A stretch of 64,000 nt of DNA from NCBI GenBank assembly GCA_964035795.1, contig CAXIVU010000102.1:1-64000 (forward strand). The letters are read 5' to 3'. Each line of letters opens with the position of its first letter. Within the stretch, counting starts at the first letter, position 1. The DNA comes from Pterobdella sp. o SKG-2022. Its lineage: Eukaryota > Annelida > Clitellata > Hirudinida > Piscicolidae. Both the position numbers and the translations under genes were made by a program. Below, piece by piece: positions 1-15,000 of this stretch. A model generated the notes under the pieces. The model was not told the DNA's origin. It saw nothing but the letters and a program-made list of their open reading frames with translations, and made no database searches.

Positions 1-2
1 GG

Positions 3-3000
3 CGTAGATTTAGACAACATTTCTGTCGTTGTTGTCATAATAACAGTTGTTGTTTGCGTTGATGTTGCAATCGTTGTCGAAACTGTTGTAGCTGTAGCCA
101 ATGAAGTTGTTGTTACAGTTATTGTAGTTGGCGTTGTTGTTTCTACAATAGTAACTGTTGGCGTAGATTTAGACAACATTTCTGTCGTTGTTGTCATAAT
201 AACAGTTGTTGTTTGCGTTAATGTTGCAATCGTTGTCGAAACTGTTGTAGCTGTAGCCAATGAAGTTGTTGTTACAGAAATTGTAGTTGGCGTTGTTGTT
301 TCTACAGTAGTAACTGTTGGCGTAGATTTAGACAACATTTCTGTCGTTGTTGTCATAATAACAGTTGTTGTTTGCGTTGATGTTGCAATCGTTGTCGAAA
401 CTGTTGTAGCTGTAGCCAATGAAGTTGTTGTCACAGTTATTGTAGTTGGCGTTGTTGTTTCTACAGTAGTAACTGTTGGCGTAGATTTAGACAACATTTC
501 TGTCGTTGTTGTCATAATAACAGTTGTTGTTTGCGTTGATGTTGCAATCGTTGTCGAAACTGTTGTAGCTGTAGCCAATGAAGTTGTTGTTACAGTTATT
601 GTAGTTGGCGTTGTTGTTTCTACAGTAGTAACTGTTGGCGTAGATTTAGACAACATTTCTGTCGTTGTTGTCATAATAACAGTTGTTGTTTGCGTTGATG
701 TTGCAATCGATGTCGAAACTGTTGTAGCTGTAGCCAATGAAGTTGTTGTTACAGTTATTGTAGTTGGCGTTGTTGTTTCTACAGTAGTAACTGTTGGCGT
801 AGATTTAGACAACATTTCTGTCGTTGTTGTCATAATAACAGTTGTTGTTTGCGTTGATGTTGCAATCGTTGTCGAAACTGTTGTAGCTGTAGCCAATGAA
901 GTTGTTGTTACAGTTATTGTAGTTGGCGTTGTTGTTTCTACAGTAGTAACTGTTGGCGTAGATTTAGACAACATTTCTGTCTTTGTTGTCATAATAACAG
1001 TTGTTGTTTGCGTTGATGTTGCAATCGTTGTCGAAACTGTTGTAGCTGTAGCCAATGAAGTTGTTGTTACAGTTATTGTAGTTGGCGTTGTTGTTTCTAC
1101 AGTAGTAACTGTTGGCGTAGATTTAGACAACATTTCTGTCGTTGTTGTCATAATAAGAGTTGTTGTTTGCGTTGATGTTGCAAGCGATGTCGAAACTGTT
1201 GTAGCTGTAGCCAATGAAGTTGTTGTTACAGTTATTGTAGTTGGCGTTGTTGTTTCTACAGTAGTAACTGTTGGCGTAGATTTAGACAACATTTCTGTCG
1301 TTGTTGTCATAATAACAGTTGTTGTTTGCGTTGATGTTGCAATCGTTGTCGAAACTGTTGTAGCTGTAGCCAATGAAGTTGTTGTTACAGTTATTGTAGT
1401 TGGCGTTGTTGTTTCTACAGTAGTAACTGTTGGCGTAGATTTAGACAACATTTCTGTCTTTGTTGTCATAATAACAGTTGTTGTTTGCGTTGATGTTGCA
1501 ATCGTTGTCGAAACTGTTGTAGCTGTAGCCAATGAAGTTGTTGTTACAGTTATTGTAGTTGGCGTTGTTGTTTCTACAGTAGTAACTGTTGGCGTAGATT
1601 TAGACAACATTTCTGTCGTTGTTGTCATAATAACAGTTGTTGTTTGCGTTAATGTTGCAATCGTTGTCGAAACTGTTGTAGCTGTACCCAAAGAAGTTGT
1701 TGTTACAGAAATTGTAGTTGGCGTTGTTGTTTCTACAGTAGTAACTGTTGGCGTAGATTTAGACAACATTTCTGTCGTTGTTGTCATAATAACAGTTGTT
1801 GTTTGCGTTGATGTTGCAATCGTTGTCGAAACTGTTGTAGCTGTAGCCAATGAAGTTGTTGTTACAGTTATTGTAGTTGGCGTTGTTGTTTCTACAGTAG
1901 TAACTGTTGGCGTAGATTTAGACAACATTTCTGTCGTTGTTGTCATAATAACAGTTGTTGTTTGCGTTAATGTTGCAATCGTTGTCGAAACTGTTGTAGC
2001 TGTAGCCAATGAAGTTGTTGTTACAGAAATTGTAGTTGGCGTTGTTGTTTCTACAGTAGTAACTGTTGGCGTAGATTTAGACAACATTTCTGTCGTTGTT
2101 GTCATAATAACAGTTGTTGTTTGCGTTGATGTTGCAATCGTTGTCGAAACTGTTGTAGCTGTAGCCAATGAAGTTGTTGTTACAGTTATTGTAGTTGGCG
2201 TTGTTGTTTCTACAGTAGTAACTGTTGGCGTAGATTTAGACAACATTTCTGTCGTTGTTGTCATAATAACAGTTGTTGTTTGCGTTAATGTTGCAATCGT
2301 TGTCGAAACTGTTGTAGCTGTAGCCAATGAAGTTGTTGTTACAGAAATTGTAGTTGGCGTTGTTGTTTCTACAGTAGTAACTGTTGGCGTAGATTTAGAC
2401 AACATTTCTGTCGTTGTTGTCATAATAACAGTTGTTGTTTGCGTTAATGTTGCAATCGTTGTCGAAACTGTTGTAGCTGTAGCCAAAGAAGTTGTTGTTA
2501 CAGAAATTGTAGTTGGCGTTGTTGTTTCTACAATAGTAACTGTTGGCGTAGATTTAGACAACATTTCTGTCGTTGTTGTCATAATAACAGTTGTTGTTTG
2601 CGTTGATGTTGCAATCGTTGTCGAAACTGTTGTAGCTGTAGCCAATGAAGTTGTTGTTACAGTTATTGTAGTTGGCGTTGTTGTTTCTACAGTAGTAACT
2701 GTTGGCGTAGATTTAGACAACATTTCTGTCGTTGTTGTCATAATAACAGTTGTTGTTTGCGTTAATGTTGCAATCGTTGTCGAAACTGTTGTAGCTGTAG
2801 CCAATGAAGTTGTTGTTACAGAAATTGTAGTTGGCGTTGTTGTTTCTACAGTAGTAACTGTTGGCGTAGATTTAGACAACATTTCTGTCGTTGTTGTCAT
2901 AATAACAGTTGTTGTTTGCGTTGATGTTGCAATCGTTGTCGAAACTGTTGTAGCTGTAGCCAATGAAGTTGTTGTTACAGTTATTGTAGTTGGCGTTGTT

Positions 3001-6000
3001 GTTTCTACAGTAGTAACTGTTGGCGTAGATTTAGACAACATTTCTGTCGTTGTTGTCATAATAACAGTTGTTGTTTGCGTTAATGTTGCAATCGTTGTCG
3101 AAACTGTTGTAGCTGTAGCCAATGAAGTTGTTGTTACAGAAATTGTAGTTGGCGTTGTTGTTTCTACAGTAGTAACTGTTGGCGTAGATTTAGACAACAT
3201 TTCTGTCGTTGTTGTCATAATAACAGTTGTTGTTTGCGTTGATGTTGCAATCGTTGTCGAAACTGTTGTAGCTGTAGCCAATGAAGTTGTTGTTACAGTT
3301 ATTGTAGTTGGCGTTGTTGTTTCTACAGTAGTAACTGTTGGCGTAGATTTAGACAACATTTCTGTCGTTGTTGTCATTATAACAGTTGTTGTTTGCGTTG
3401 ATGTAGCAATCGTTGTCGAAACTGTTGTAGCTGTAGCCAATGAAGTTGTTGTTACAGTTATTGTAGTTGGCGTTGTTGTTTCTACAGTAGTAACTGTTGG
3501 CGTAGATTTAGACAACATTTCTGTCGTTGTTGTCATAATAACAGTTGTTGTTTGCGTTGATGTTGCAATCGTTGTCGAAACTGTTGTAGCTGTAGCCAAT
3601 GAAGTTGTTGTTACAGTTATTGTAGTTGGCGTTGTTGTTTCTACAGTAGTAACTGTTGGCGTAGATTTAGACAACATTTCTGTCGTTGTTGTCATAATAA
3701 CAGTTGTTGTTTGCGTTGATGTTGCAATCGTTGTCGAAACTGTTGTAGCTGTAGCCAATGAAGTTGTTGTTACAGTTATTGTAGTTGGCGTTGTTGTTTC
3801 TACAGTAGTAACTGTTGGCGTAGATTTAGACAACATTTCTGTCGTTGTTGTCATAATAACAGTTGTTGTTTGCGTTGATGTTGCAATCGTTGTCGAAACT
3901 GTTGTAGCTGTAGCCAATGAAGTTGTTGTTACAGAAATTGTAGTTGGCGTTGTTGTTTCTACAGTAGTAACTGTTGGCGTAGATTTAGACAACATTTCTG
4001 TCGTTGTTGTCATAATAACAGTTGTTGTTTGCGTTGATGTTGCAATCGTTGTCGAAACTGTTGTAGCTGTAGCCAATGAAGTTGTTGTTACAGTTATTGT
4101 AGTTGGCGTTGTTGTTTCTACAGTAGTAACTGTTGGCGTAGATTTAGACAACATTTCTGTCGTTGTTGTCATAATAACAGTTGTTGTTTGCGTTAATGTT
4201 GCAATCGTTGTCGAAACTGTTGTAGCTGTAGCCAATGAAGTTGTTGTTACAGAAATTGTAGTTGGCGTTGTTGTTTCTACAGTAGTAACTGTTGGCGTAG
4301 ATTTAGACAACATTTCTGTCGTTGTTGTCATAATAACAGTTGTTGTTTGCGTTAATGTTGCAATCGTTGTCGAAACTGTTGTAGCTGTAGCCAAAGAAGT
4401 TGTTGTTACAGAAATTGTAGTTGGCGTTGTTGTTTCTACAATAGTAACTGTTGGCGTAGATTTAGACAACATTTCTGTCGTTGTTGTCATAATAACAGTT
4501 GTTGTTTGCGTTGATGTTGCAATCGTTGTCGAAACTGTTGTAGCTGTAGCCAATGAAGTTGTTGTTACAGTTATTGTAGTTGGCGTTGTTGTTTCTACAG
4601 TAGTAACTGTTGGCGTAGATTTAGACAACATTTCTGTCGTTGTTGTCATAATAACAGTTGTTGTTTGCGTTAATGTTGCAATCGTTGTCGAAACTGTTGT
4701 AGCTGTAGCCAATGAAGTTGTTGTTACAGAAATTGTAGTTGGCGTTGTTGTTTCTACAGTAGTAACTGTTGGCGTAGATTTAGACAACATTTCTGTCGTT
4801 GTTGTCATAATAACAGTTGTTGTTTGCGTTGATGTTGCAATCGTTGTCGAAACTGTTGTAGCTGTAGCCAATGAAGTTGTTGTTACAGTTATTGTAGTTG
4901 GCGTTGTTGTTTCTACAGTAGTAACTGTTGGCGTAGATTTAGACAACATTTCTGTCGTTGTTGTCATAATAACAGTTGTTGTTTGCGTTGATGTTGCAAT
5001 CGTTGTCGAAACTGTTGTAGCTGTAGCCAATGAAGTTGTTGTTACAGTTATTGTAGTTGGCGTTGTTGTTTCTACAGTAGTAACTGTTGGCGTAGATTTA
5101 GACAACATTTTTGTCGTTGTTGTCATAATAACAGTTGTTGTTTGCGTTAATGTTGCAATCGTTGTCGAAACTGTTGTAGCTGTAGCCAATGAAGTTGTTG
5201 TTACAGAAATTGTAGTTGGCGTTGTTGTTTCTACAGTAGTAACTGTTGGCGTAGATTTAGACAACATTTCTGTCGTTGTTGTCATAATAACAGTTGTTGT
5301 TTGCGTTGATGTTGCAATCGTTGTCGAAACTGTTGTAGCTGTAGCCAATGAAGTTGTTGTCACAGTTATTGTAGTTGGCGTTGTTGTTTCTACAGTAGTA
5401 ACTGTTGGCGTAGATTTAGACAACATTTCTGTCGTTGTTGTCATAATAACAGTTGTTGTTTGCGTTGATGTTGCAATCGTTGTCGAAACTGTTGTAGCTG
5501 TAGCCAATGAAGTTGTTGTTACAGTTATTGTAGTTGGCGTTGTTGTTTCTACAGTAGTAACTGTTGGCGTAGATTTAGACAACATTTCTGTCGTTGTTGT
5601 CATAATAACAGTTGTTGTTTGCGTTGATGTTGCAATCGTTGTCGAAACTGTTGTAGCTGTAGCCAATGAAGTTGTTGTTACAGTTATTGTAGTTGGCGTT
5701 GTTGTTTCTACAGTAGTAACTGTTGGCGTAGATTTAGACAACATTTCTGTCGTTGTTGTCATAATAACAGTTGTTGTTTGCGTTGATGTTGCAATCGTTG
5801 TCGAAACTGTTGTAGCTGTAGCCAATGAAGTTGTTGTTACAGTTATTGTAGTTGGCGTTGTTGTTTCTACAGTAGTAACTGTTGGCGTAGATTTAGACAA
5901 CATTTCTGTCGTTGTTGTCATAATAACAGTTGTTGTTTGCGTTGATGTTGCAATCGTTGTCGAAACTGTTGTAGCTGTAGCCAATGAAGTTGTTGTTACA

Positions 6001-9000
6001 GTTATTGTAGTTGGCGTTGTTGTTTCTACAGTAGTAACTGTTGGCGTAGATTTAGACAACATTTCTGTCGTTGTTGTCATAATAACAGTTGTTGTTTGCG
6101 TTGATGTTGCAATCGTTGTCGAAACTGTTGTAGCTGTAGCCAATGAAGTTGTTGTTACAGTTATTGTAGTTGGCGTTGTTGTTTCTACAGTAGTAACTGT
6201 TGGCGTAGATTTAGACAACATTTCTGTCGTTGTTGTCATAATAACAGTTGTTGTTTGCGTTGATGTTGCAATCGTTGTCGAAACTGTTGTAGCTGTAGCC
6301 AATGAAGTTGTTGTTACAGTTATTGTAGTTGGCGTTGTTGTTTCTACAGTAGTAACTGTTGGCGTAGATTTAGACAACATTTCTGTCGTTGTTGTCATAA
6401 TAACAGTTGTTGTTTGCGTTGATGTTGCAATCGTTGTCGAAACTGTTGTAGCTGTAGCCAATGAAGTTGTTGTTACAGTTATTGTAGTTGGCGTTGTTGT
6501 TTCTACAGTAGTAACTGTTGGCGTAGATTTAGACAACATTTCTGTCGTTGTTGTCATAATAACAGTTGTTGTTTGCGTTGATGTTGCAATCGTTGTCGAA
6601 ACTGTTGTAGCTGTAGCCAATGAAGTTGTTGTTACAGTTATTGTAGTTGGCGTTGTTGTTTCTACAGTAGTAACTGTTGGCGTAGATTTAGACAACATTT
6701 CTGTCGTTGTTGTCATAATAACAGTTGTTGTTTGCGTTGATGTTGCAATCGTTGTCGAAACTGTTGTAGCTGTAGCCAATGAAGTTGTTGTTACAGTTAT
6801 TGTAGTTGGCGTTGTTGTTTCTACAGTAGTAACTGTTGGCGTAGATTTAGACAACATTTCTGTCGTTGTTGTCATAATAACAGTTGTTGTTTGCGTTGAT
6901 GTTGCAATCGTTGTCGAAACTGTTGTAGCTGTAGCCAATGAAGTTGTTGTTACAGATATTGTAGTTGGCGTTGTTGTTTCTACAGTAGTAACTGTTGGCG
7001 TAGATTTAGACAACATTTCTGTCGTTGTTGTCATAATAACAGTTGTTGTTTGCGTTGATGTTGCAATCGTTGTCGAAACTGTTGTAGCTGTAGCCAATGA
7101 AGTTGTTGTTACAGTTATTGTAGTTGGCGTTGTTGTTTCTACAGTAGTAACTGTTGGCGTAGATTTAGACAACATTTCTGTCGTTGTTGTCATAATAACA
7201 GTTGTTGTTTGCGTTGATGTTGCAATCGTTGTCGAAACTGTTGTAGCTGTAGCCAATGAAGTTGTTGTTACAGTTATTGTAGTTGGCGTTGTTGTTTCTA
7301 CAGTAGTAACTGTTGGCGTAGATTTAGACAACATTTCTGTCTTTGTTGTCATAATAACAGTTGTTGTTTGCGTTGATGTTGCAATCGATGTCGAAACTGT
7401 TGTAGCTGTAGCCAATGAAGTTGTTGTTACAGTTATTGTAGTTGGCGTTGTTGTTTCTACAGTAGTAACTGTTGGCGTAGATTTAGACAACATTTCTGTC
7501 TTTGTTGTCATAATAACAGTTGTTGTTTGCGTTGATGTTGCAATCGTTGTCGAAACTGTTGTAGCTATAGCCAATGAAGTTGTTGTTACAGTTATTGTAG
7601 TTGGCGTTGTTGTTTCTACAGTAGTAACTGTTGGCGTAGATTTAGACAACATTTTTGTCGTTGTTGTCATAATAACAGTTGTTGTTTGCGTTGATGTTGC
7701 AATCGTTGTCGAAACTGTTGTAGCTGTAGTCAATGAAGTTGTTGTTACAGTTATTGTAGTTGGCGTTGTTGTTTCTACAGTAGTAACTGTTGGCGTAGAT
7801 GTAGACAACATTTCTGTCTTTGTTGTCATAATAACAGTTGTTGTTTGCGTTGATGTTGCAATCGTTGTCGAAACTGTTGTAGCTGTAGCCAATGAAGTTG
7901 TTGTTACAGTTATTGTAGTTGGCGTTGTTGTTTCTACAGTAGTAACTGTTGGCGTAGATTTAGACAACATTTCTGTCGTTGTTGTCATAATAACAGTTGT
8001 TGTTTGCGTTGATGTTGCAATCGTTGTCGAAACTGTTGTAGCTGTAGCCAATGAAGTTGTTGTTACAGTTATTGTAGTTGGCGTTGTTGTTTCTACAGTA
8101 GTAACTGTTGGCGTAGATTTAGACAACATTTCTGTCTTTGTTGTCATAATAACAGTTGTTGTTTGCGTTGATGTTGCAATCGTTGTCGAAACTGTTGTAG
8201 CTATAGCCAATGAAGTTGTTGTTACAGTTATTGTAGTTGGCGTTGTTGTTTCTACAGTAGTAACTGTTGGCGTAGATTTAGACAACATTTTTGTCGTTGT
8301 TGTCATAATAACAGTTGTTGTTTGCGTTGATGTTGCAATCGTTGTCGAAACTGTTGTAGCTGTAGTCAATGAAGTTGTTGTTACAGTTATTGTAGTTGGC
8401 GTTGTTGTTTCTACAGTAGTAACTGTTGGCGTAGATTTAGACAACATTTCTGTCGTTGTTGTCATAATAACAGTTGTTGTTTGCGTTAATGTTGCAATCG
8501 TTGTCGAAACTGTTGTAGCTGTAGCCAATGAAGTTGTTGTTACAGAAATTGTAGTTGGCGTTGTTGTTTCTACAGTAGTAACTGTTGGCGTAGATTTAGA
8601 CAACATTTCTGTCGTTGTTGTCATAATAACAGTTGTTGTTTGCGTTGATGTTGCAATCGTTGTCGAAACTGTTGTAGCTGTAGCCAATGAAGTTGTTGTC
8701 ACAGTTATTGTAGTTGGCGTTGTTGTTTCTACAGTAGTAACTGTTGGCGTAGATTTAGACAACATTTCTGTCGTTGTTGTCATAATAACAGTTGTTGTTT
8801 GCGTTGATGTTGCAATCGTTGTCGAAACTGTTGTAGCTGTAGCCAATGAAGTTGTTGTTACAGTTATTGTAGTTGGCGTTGTTGTTTCTACAGTAGTAAC
8901 TGTTGGCGTAGATTTAGACAACATTTCTGTCTTTGTTGTCATAATAACAGTTGTTGTTTGCGTTGATGTTGCAATCGATGTCGAAACTGTTGTAGCTGTA

Positions 9001-12000
9001 GCCAATGAAGTTGTTGTTACAGTTATTGTAGTTGGCGTTGTTGTTTCTACAGTAGTAACTGTTGGCGTAGATTTAGACAACATTTCTGTCGTTGTTGTCA
9101 TAATAACAGTTGTTGTTTGCGTTGATGTTGCAATCGTTGTCGAACCTGTTGTAGCTGTAGCCAATGAAGTTGTTGTTACAGTTATTGTAGTTGGCGTTGT
9201 TGTTTCTACAGTAGTAACTGTTGGCGTAGATTTAGACAACATTTCTGTCGTTGTTGTCATAATAAGAGTTGTTGTTTGCGTTGATGTTGCAATCGTTGTC
9301 GAAACTGTTGTAGCTGTAGCCAATGAAGTTGTTGTTACAGTTATTGTAGTTGGCGTTGTTGTTTCTACAGTAGTAACTGTTGGCGTAGATTTAGACAACA
9401 TTTCTGTCGTTGTTGTCATAATAACAGTTGTTGTTTGCGTTGATGTTGCAATCGTTGTCGAAACTGTTGTAGCTGTAGCCAATGAAGTTGTTGTTACAGT
9501 TATTGTAGTTGGCGTTGTTGTTTCTACAGTAGTAACTGTTGGCGTAGATTTAGACAACATTTCTGTCGTTGTTGTCATAATAAGAGTTGTTGTTTGCGTT
9601 GATGTTGCAATCGATGTCGAAACTGTTGTAGCTGTAGCCAATGAAGTTGTTGTTACAGTTATTGTAGTTGGCGTTGTTGTTTCTACAGTAGTAACTGTTG
9701 GCGTAGATTTAGACAACATTTCTGTCGTTGTTGTCATAATAACAGTTGTTGTTTGCGTTGATGTTGCAATCGTTGTCGAAACTGTTGTAGCTGTAGCCAA
9801 TGAAGTTGTTGTTACAGTTATTGTAGTTGGCGTTGTTGTTTCTACAGTAGTAACTGTTGGCGTAGATTTAGACAACATTTCTGTCGTTGTTGTCATAATA
9901 ACAGTTGTTGTTTGCGTTGATGTTGCAATCGTTGTCGAAACTGTTGTAGCTGTAGCCAATGAAGTTGTTGTTACAGTTATTGTAGTTGGCGTTGTTGTTT
10001 CTACAGTAGTAACTGTTGGCGTAGATTTAGACAACATTTCTGTCGTTGTTGTCATAATAACAGTTGTTGTTTGCGTTAATGTTGCAATCGTTGTCGAAAC
10101 TGTTGTAGCTGTAGCCAATGAAGTTGTTGTTACAGTTATTGTAGTTGGCGTTGTTGTTTCTACAGTAGTAACTGTTGGCGTAGATTTAGACAACATTTCT
10201 ATCGTTGTTGTCATAATAACAGTTGTTGTTTGCGTTGATGTTGCAATCGTTGTCGAAACTGTTGTAGCTGTAGCCAATGAAATTGTTGTTACAGAAATTG
10301 TAGTTGGCGTTGTTGTTTCTACAGTAGTAACTGTTGGCGTAGATTTAGACAACATTTCTGTCGTTGTTGTCATAATAACAGTTGTTGTTTGCGTTGATGT
10401 TGCAATCGTTGTCGAAACTGTTGTAGCTGTAGCCAATGAAGTTGTTGTTACAGTTATTGTAGTTGGCGTTGTTGTTTCTACAGTAGTAACTGTTGGCGTA
10501 GATTTAGACAACATTTCTGTCGTTGTTGTCATAATAACAGTTGTTGTTTGCGTTGATGTTGCAATCGTTGTCGAAACAGTTGTAGCTATAGCCAATGAAG
10601 TTGTTGTTACAGTTATTGTAGTTGGCGTTGTTGTTTCTACAGTAGTAACTGTTGGCGTAGATTTAGACAACATTTCTGTCGTTGTTGTCATAATAACAGT
10701 TGTTGTTTGCGTTGATGTTGCAATCGTTGTCGAAACTGTTGTAGCTGTAGCCAATGAAGTTGTTGTTACAGTTATTGTAGTTGGCGTTGTTGTTTCTACA
10801 GTAGTAACTGTTGGCGTAGATTTAGACAACATTTCTGTCTTTGTTGTCATAATAACAGTTGTTGTTTGCGTTGATGTTGCAATCGATGTCGAAACTGTTG
10901 TAGCTGTAGCCAATGAAGTTGTTGTTACAGTTATTGTAGTTGGCGTTGTTGTTTCTACAGTAGTAACTGTTGGCGTAGATTTAGACAACATTTCTGTCGT
11001 TGTTGTCATAATAACAGTTGTTGTTTGCGTTGATGTTGCAATCGTTGTCGAACCTGTTGTAGCTGTAGCCAATGAAGTTGTTGTTACAGTTATTGTAGTT
11101 GGCGTTGTTGTTTCTACAGTAGTAACTGTTGGCGTAGATTTAGACAACATTTCTGTCTTTGTTGTCATAATAACAGTTGTTGTTTGCGTTGATGTTGCAA
11201 TCGTTGTCGAAACTGTTGTAGCTATAGCCAATGAAGTTGTTGTTACAGTTATTGTAGTTGGCGTTGTTGTTTCTACAGTAGTAACTGTTGGCGTAGATTT
11301 AGACAACATTTCTGTCGTTGTTGTCATAATAACAGTTGTTGTTTGCGTTGATGTTGCAATCGTTGTCGAAACTGTTGTAGCTGTAGCCAATGAAGTTGTT
11401 GTTACAGTTATTGTAGTTGGCGTTGTTGTTTCTACAGTAGTAACTGTTGGCGTAGATTTAGACAACATTTCTGTCTTTGTTGTCATAATAACAGTTGTTG
11501 TTTGCGTTGATGTTGCAATCGATGTCGAAACTGTTGTAGCTGTAGCCAATGAAGTTGTTGTTACAGTTATTGTAGTTGGCGTTGTTGTTTCTACAGTAGT
11601 AACTGTTGGCGTAGATTTAGACAACATTTCTGTCGTTGTTGTCATAATAACAGTTGTTGTTTGCGTTGATGTTGCAATCGTTGTCGAACCTGTTGTAGCT
11701 GTAGCCAATGAAGTTGTTGTTACAGTTATTGTAGTTGGCGTTGTTGTTTCTACAGTAGTAACTGTTGGCGTAGATTTAGACAACATTTCTGTCTTTGTTG
11801 TCATAATAACAGTTGTTGTTTGCGTTGATGTTGCAATCGTTGTCGAAACTGTTGTAGCTATAGCCAATGAAGTTGTTGTTACAGTTATTGTAGTTGGCGT
11901 TGTTGTTTCTACAGTAGTAACTGTTGGCGTAGATTTAGACAACATTTCTGTCGTTGTTGTCATAATAACAGTTGTTGTTTGCGTTGATGTTGCAATCGTT

Positions 12001-15000
12001 GTCGAAACTGTTGTAGCTGTAGCCAATGAAGTTGTTGTTACAGTTATTGTAGTTGGCGTTGTTGTTTCTACAGTAGTAACTGTTGGCGTAGATTTAGACA
12101 ACATTTCTGTCTTTGTTGTCATAATAACAGTTGTTGTTTGCGTTGATGTTGCAATCGTTGTCGAAACTGTTGTAGCTGTAGCCAATGAAGTTGTTGTTAC
12201 AGTTATTGTAGTTGGCGTTGTTGTTTCTACAGTAGTAACTGTTGGCGTAGATTTAGACAACATTTCTGTCGTTGTTGTCATAATAACAGTTGTTGTTTGC
12301 GTTAATGTTGCAATCGTTGTCGAAACTGTTGTAGCTGTAGCCAATGAAGTTGTTGTTACAGTTATTGTAGTTGGCGTTGTTGTTTCTACAGTAGTAACTG
12401 TTGGCGTAGATTTAGACAACATTTCTGTCGTTGTTGTCATAATAACAGTTGTTGTTTGCGTTGATGTTGCAATCGTTGTCGAACCTGTTGTAGCTGTAGC
12501 CAATGAAGTTGTTGTTACAGTTATTGTAGTTGGCGTTGTTGTTTCTACAGTAGTAACTGTTGGCGTAGATTTAGACAACATTTCTGTCTTTGTTGTCATA
12601 ATAACAGTTGTTGTTTGCGTTGATGTTGCAATCGTTGTCGAAACTGTTGTAGCTATAGCCAATGAAGTTGTTGTTACAGTTATTGTAGTTGGCGTTGTTG
12701 TTTCTACAGTAGTAACTGTTGGCGTAGATTTAGACAACATTTCTGTCGTTGTTGTCATAATAAGAGTTGTTGTTTGCGTTGATGTTGCAATCGATGTCGA
12801 AACTGTTGTAGCTGTAGCCAATGAAGTTGTTGTTACAGTTATTGTAGTTGGCGTTGTTGTTTCTACAGTAGTAACTGTTGGCGTAGATTTAGACAACATT
12901 TCTGTCGTTGTTGTCATAATAACAGTTGTTGTTTGCGTTGATGTTGCAATCGTTGTCGAAACTGTTGTAGCTGTAGCCAATGAAGTTGTTGTTACAGTTA
13001 TTGTAGTTGGCGTTGTTGTTTCTACAGTAGTAACTGTTGGCGTAGATTTAGACAACATTTCTGTCTTTGTTGTCATAATAACAGTTGTTGTTTGCGTTGA
13101 TGTTGCAATCGTTGTCGAAACTGTTGTAGCTGTAGCCAATGAAGTTGTTGTTACAGTTATTGTAGTTGGCGTTGTTGTTTCTACAGTAGTAACTGTTGGC
13201 GTAGATTTAGACAACATTTCTGTCGTTGTTGTCATAATAACAGTTGTTGTTTGCGTTGATGTTGCAATCGTTGTCGAACCTGTTGTAGCTGTAGCCAATG
13301 AAGTTGTTGTTACAGTTATTGTAGTTGGCGTTGTTGTTTCTACAGTAGTAACTGTTGGCGTAGATTTAGACAACATTTCTGTCATTGTTGTCATAATAAC
13401 AGTTGTTGTTTGCGTTGATGTTGCAATCGTTGTCGAAACTGTTGTAGCTATAGCCAATGAAGTTGTTGTTACAGTTATTGTAGTTGGCGTTGTTGTTTCT
13501 ACAGTAGTAACTGTTGGCGTAGATTTAGACAACATTTCTGTCGTTGTTGTCATAATAAGAGTTGTTGTTTGCGTTGATGTTGCAATCGATGTCGAAACTG
13601 TTGTAGCTGTAGCCAATGAAGTTGTTGTTACAGTTATTGTAGTTGGCGTTGTTGTTTCTACAGTAGTAACTGTTGGCGTAGATTTAGACAACATTTCTGT
13701 CGTTGTTGTCATAATAACAGTTGTTGTTTGCGTTGATGTTGCAATCGTTGTCGAAACTGTTGTAGCTGTAGCCAATGAAGTTGTTGTTACAGTTATTGTA
13801 GTTGGCGTTGTTGTTTCTACAGTAGTAACTGTTGGCGTAGATTTAGACAACATTTCTGTCTTTGTTGTCATAATAACAGTTGTTGTTTGCGTTGATGTTG
13901 CAATCGTTGTCGAAACTGTTGTAGCTGTAGCCAATGAAGTTGTTGTTACAGTTATTGTAGTTGGCGTTGTTGTTTCTACAGTAGTAACTGTTGGCGTAGA
14001 TTTAGACAACATTTCTGTCGTTGTTGTCATAATAAGAGTTGTTGTTTGCGTTGATGTTGCAATCGATGTCGAAACTGTTGTAGCTGTAGCCAATGAAGTT
14101 GTTGTCACAGAAATTGTAGTTGGCGTTGTTGTTTCTACAGTAGTAACTTTTGGCGTAGATGTTGACATCATTTCTGTCGTTGTTGTCATAATAACAGTTG
14201 TTGTTTGCGTTGATTTTGCAATCGTTGTCGAAACTGTTGTAGCTGTAGCCAATGAAGTTGTTGTCACAGAAATTGTAGTTGGCGTTGTTGTTTCTAGGGT
14301 AGTAACTTTTGGCGTAGATATTGACATCATTTCTGTCGTTGTTGTCATAATAACAGTTGTTGTTTGCGTTGATTTTGCAATCGTTGTCGAAACTGTTGTA
14401 GCTGTAGCCAATGAAGTTGTTGTCACAGAAATTGTAGTTGGCGTTGTTGTTTCTACAGTAGTAACTGTTGGCGTAGATGTAGACAACATTTCTGTCGTTG
14501 TTGTCATAATAACAGTTGTTGTTTGCGTTGATTTTGCAATCGTTGTCGAAACTGTTGTAGCTGTAGCCATTGAAGTTGTTGTTACAGAAATTGTAGTTGG
14601 CGTCGTTGTTTCTACAGTAATAACTGTTGGCCTAGATGTAGACAACATTTCTGTCGTTGTTGTCATAATAACCGTTGTTGTTTGCGTTGATTTTGCAATC
14701 GTTGTCGAAACTGTTGTAGCTGTAGCCAATGAAGTTGTTGTCACAGTTATTGTAGTTGGCGTTGTTGTTTCTACAGTAGTAACTGTTGGCGTAGATGTAG
14801 ACAACATTTCTGTCGTTGTTGTCATAATAACAGTTGTTGTTTGCGTTGATTTTGCAATCGTTGTCGAAACTGTTGTAGCTGTAGCCAATGAAGTTGTTGT
14901 CACAGAAATTGTAGTTGGCGTTGTTGTTTCTACAGTAGTAACTGTTGGCGTAGATGTAGACAAAATTTCTGTCGTTGTTGTCATAATAACAGTTGTTGTT

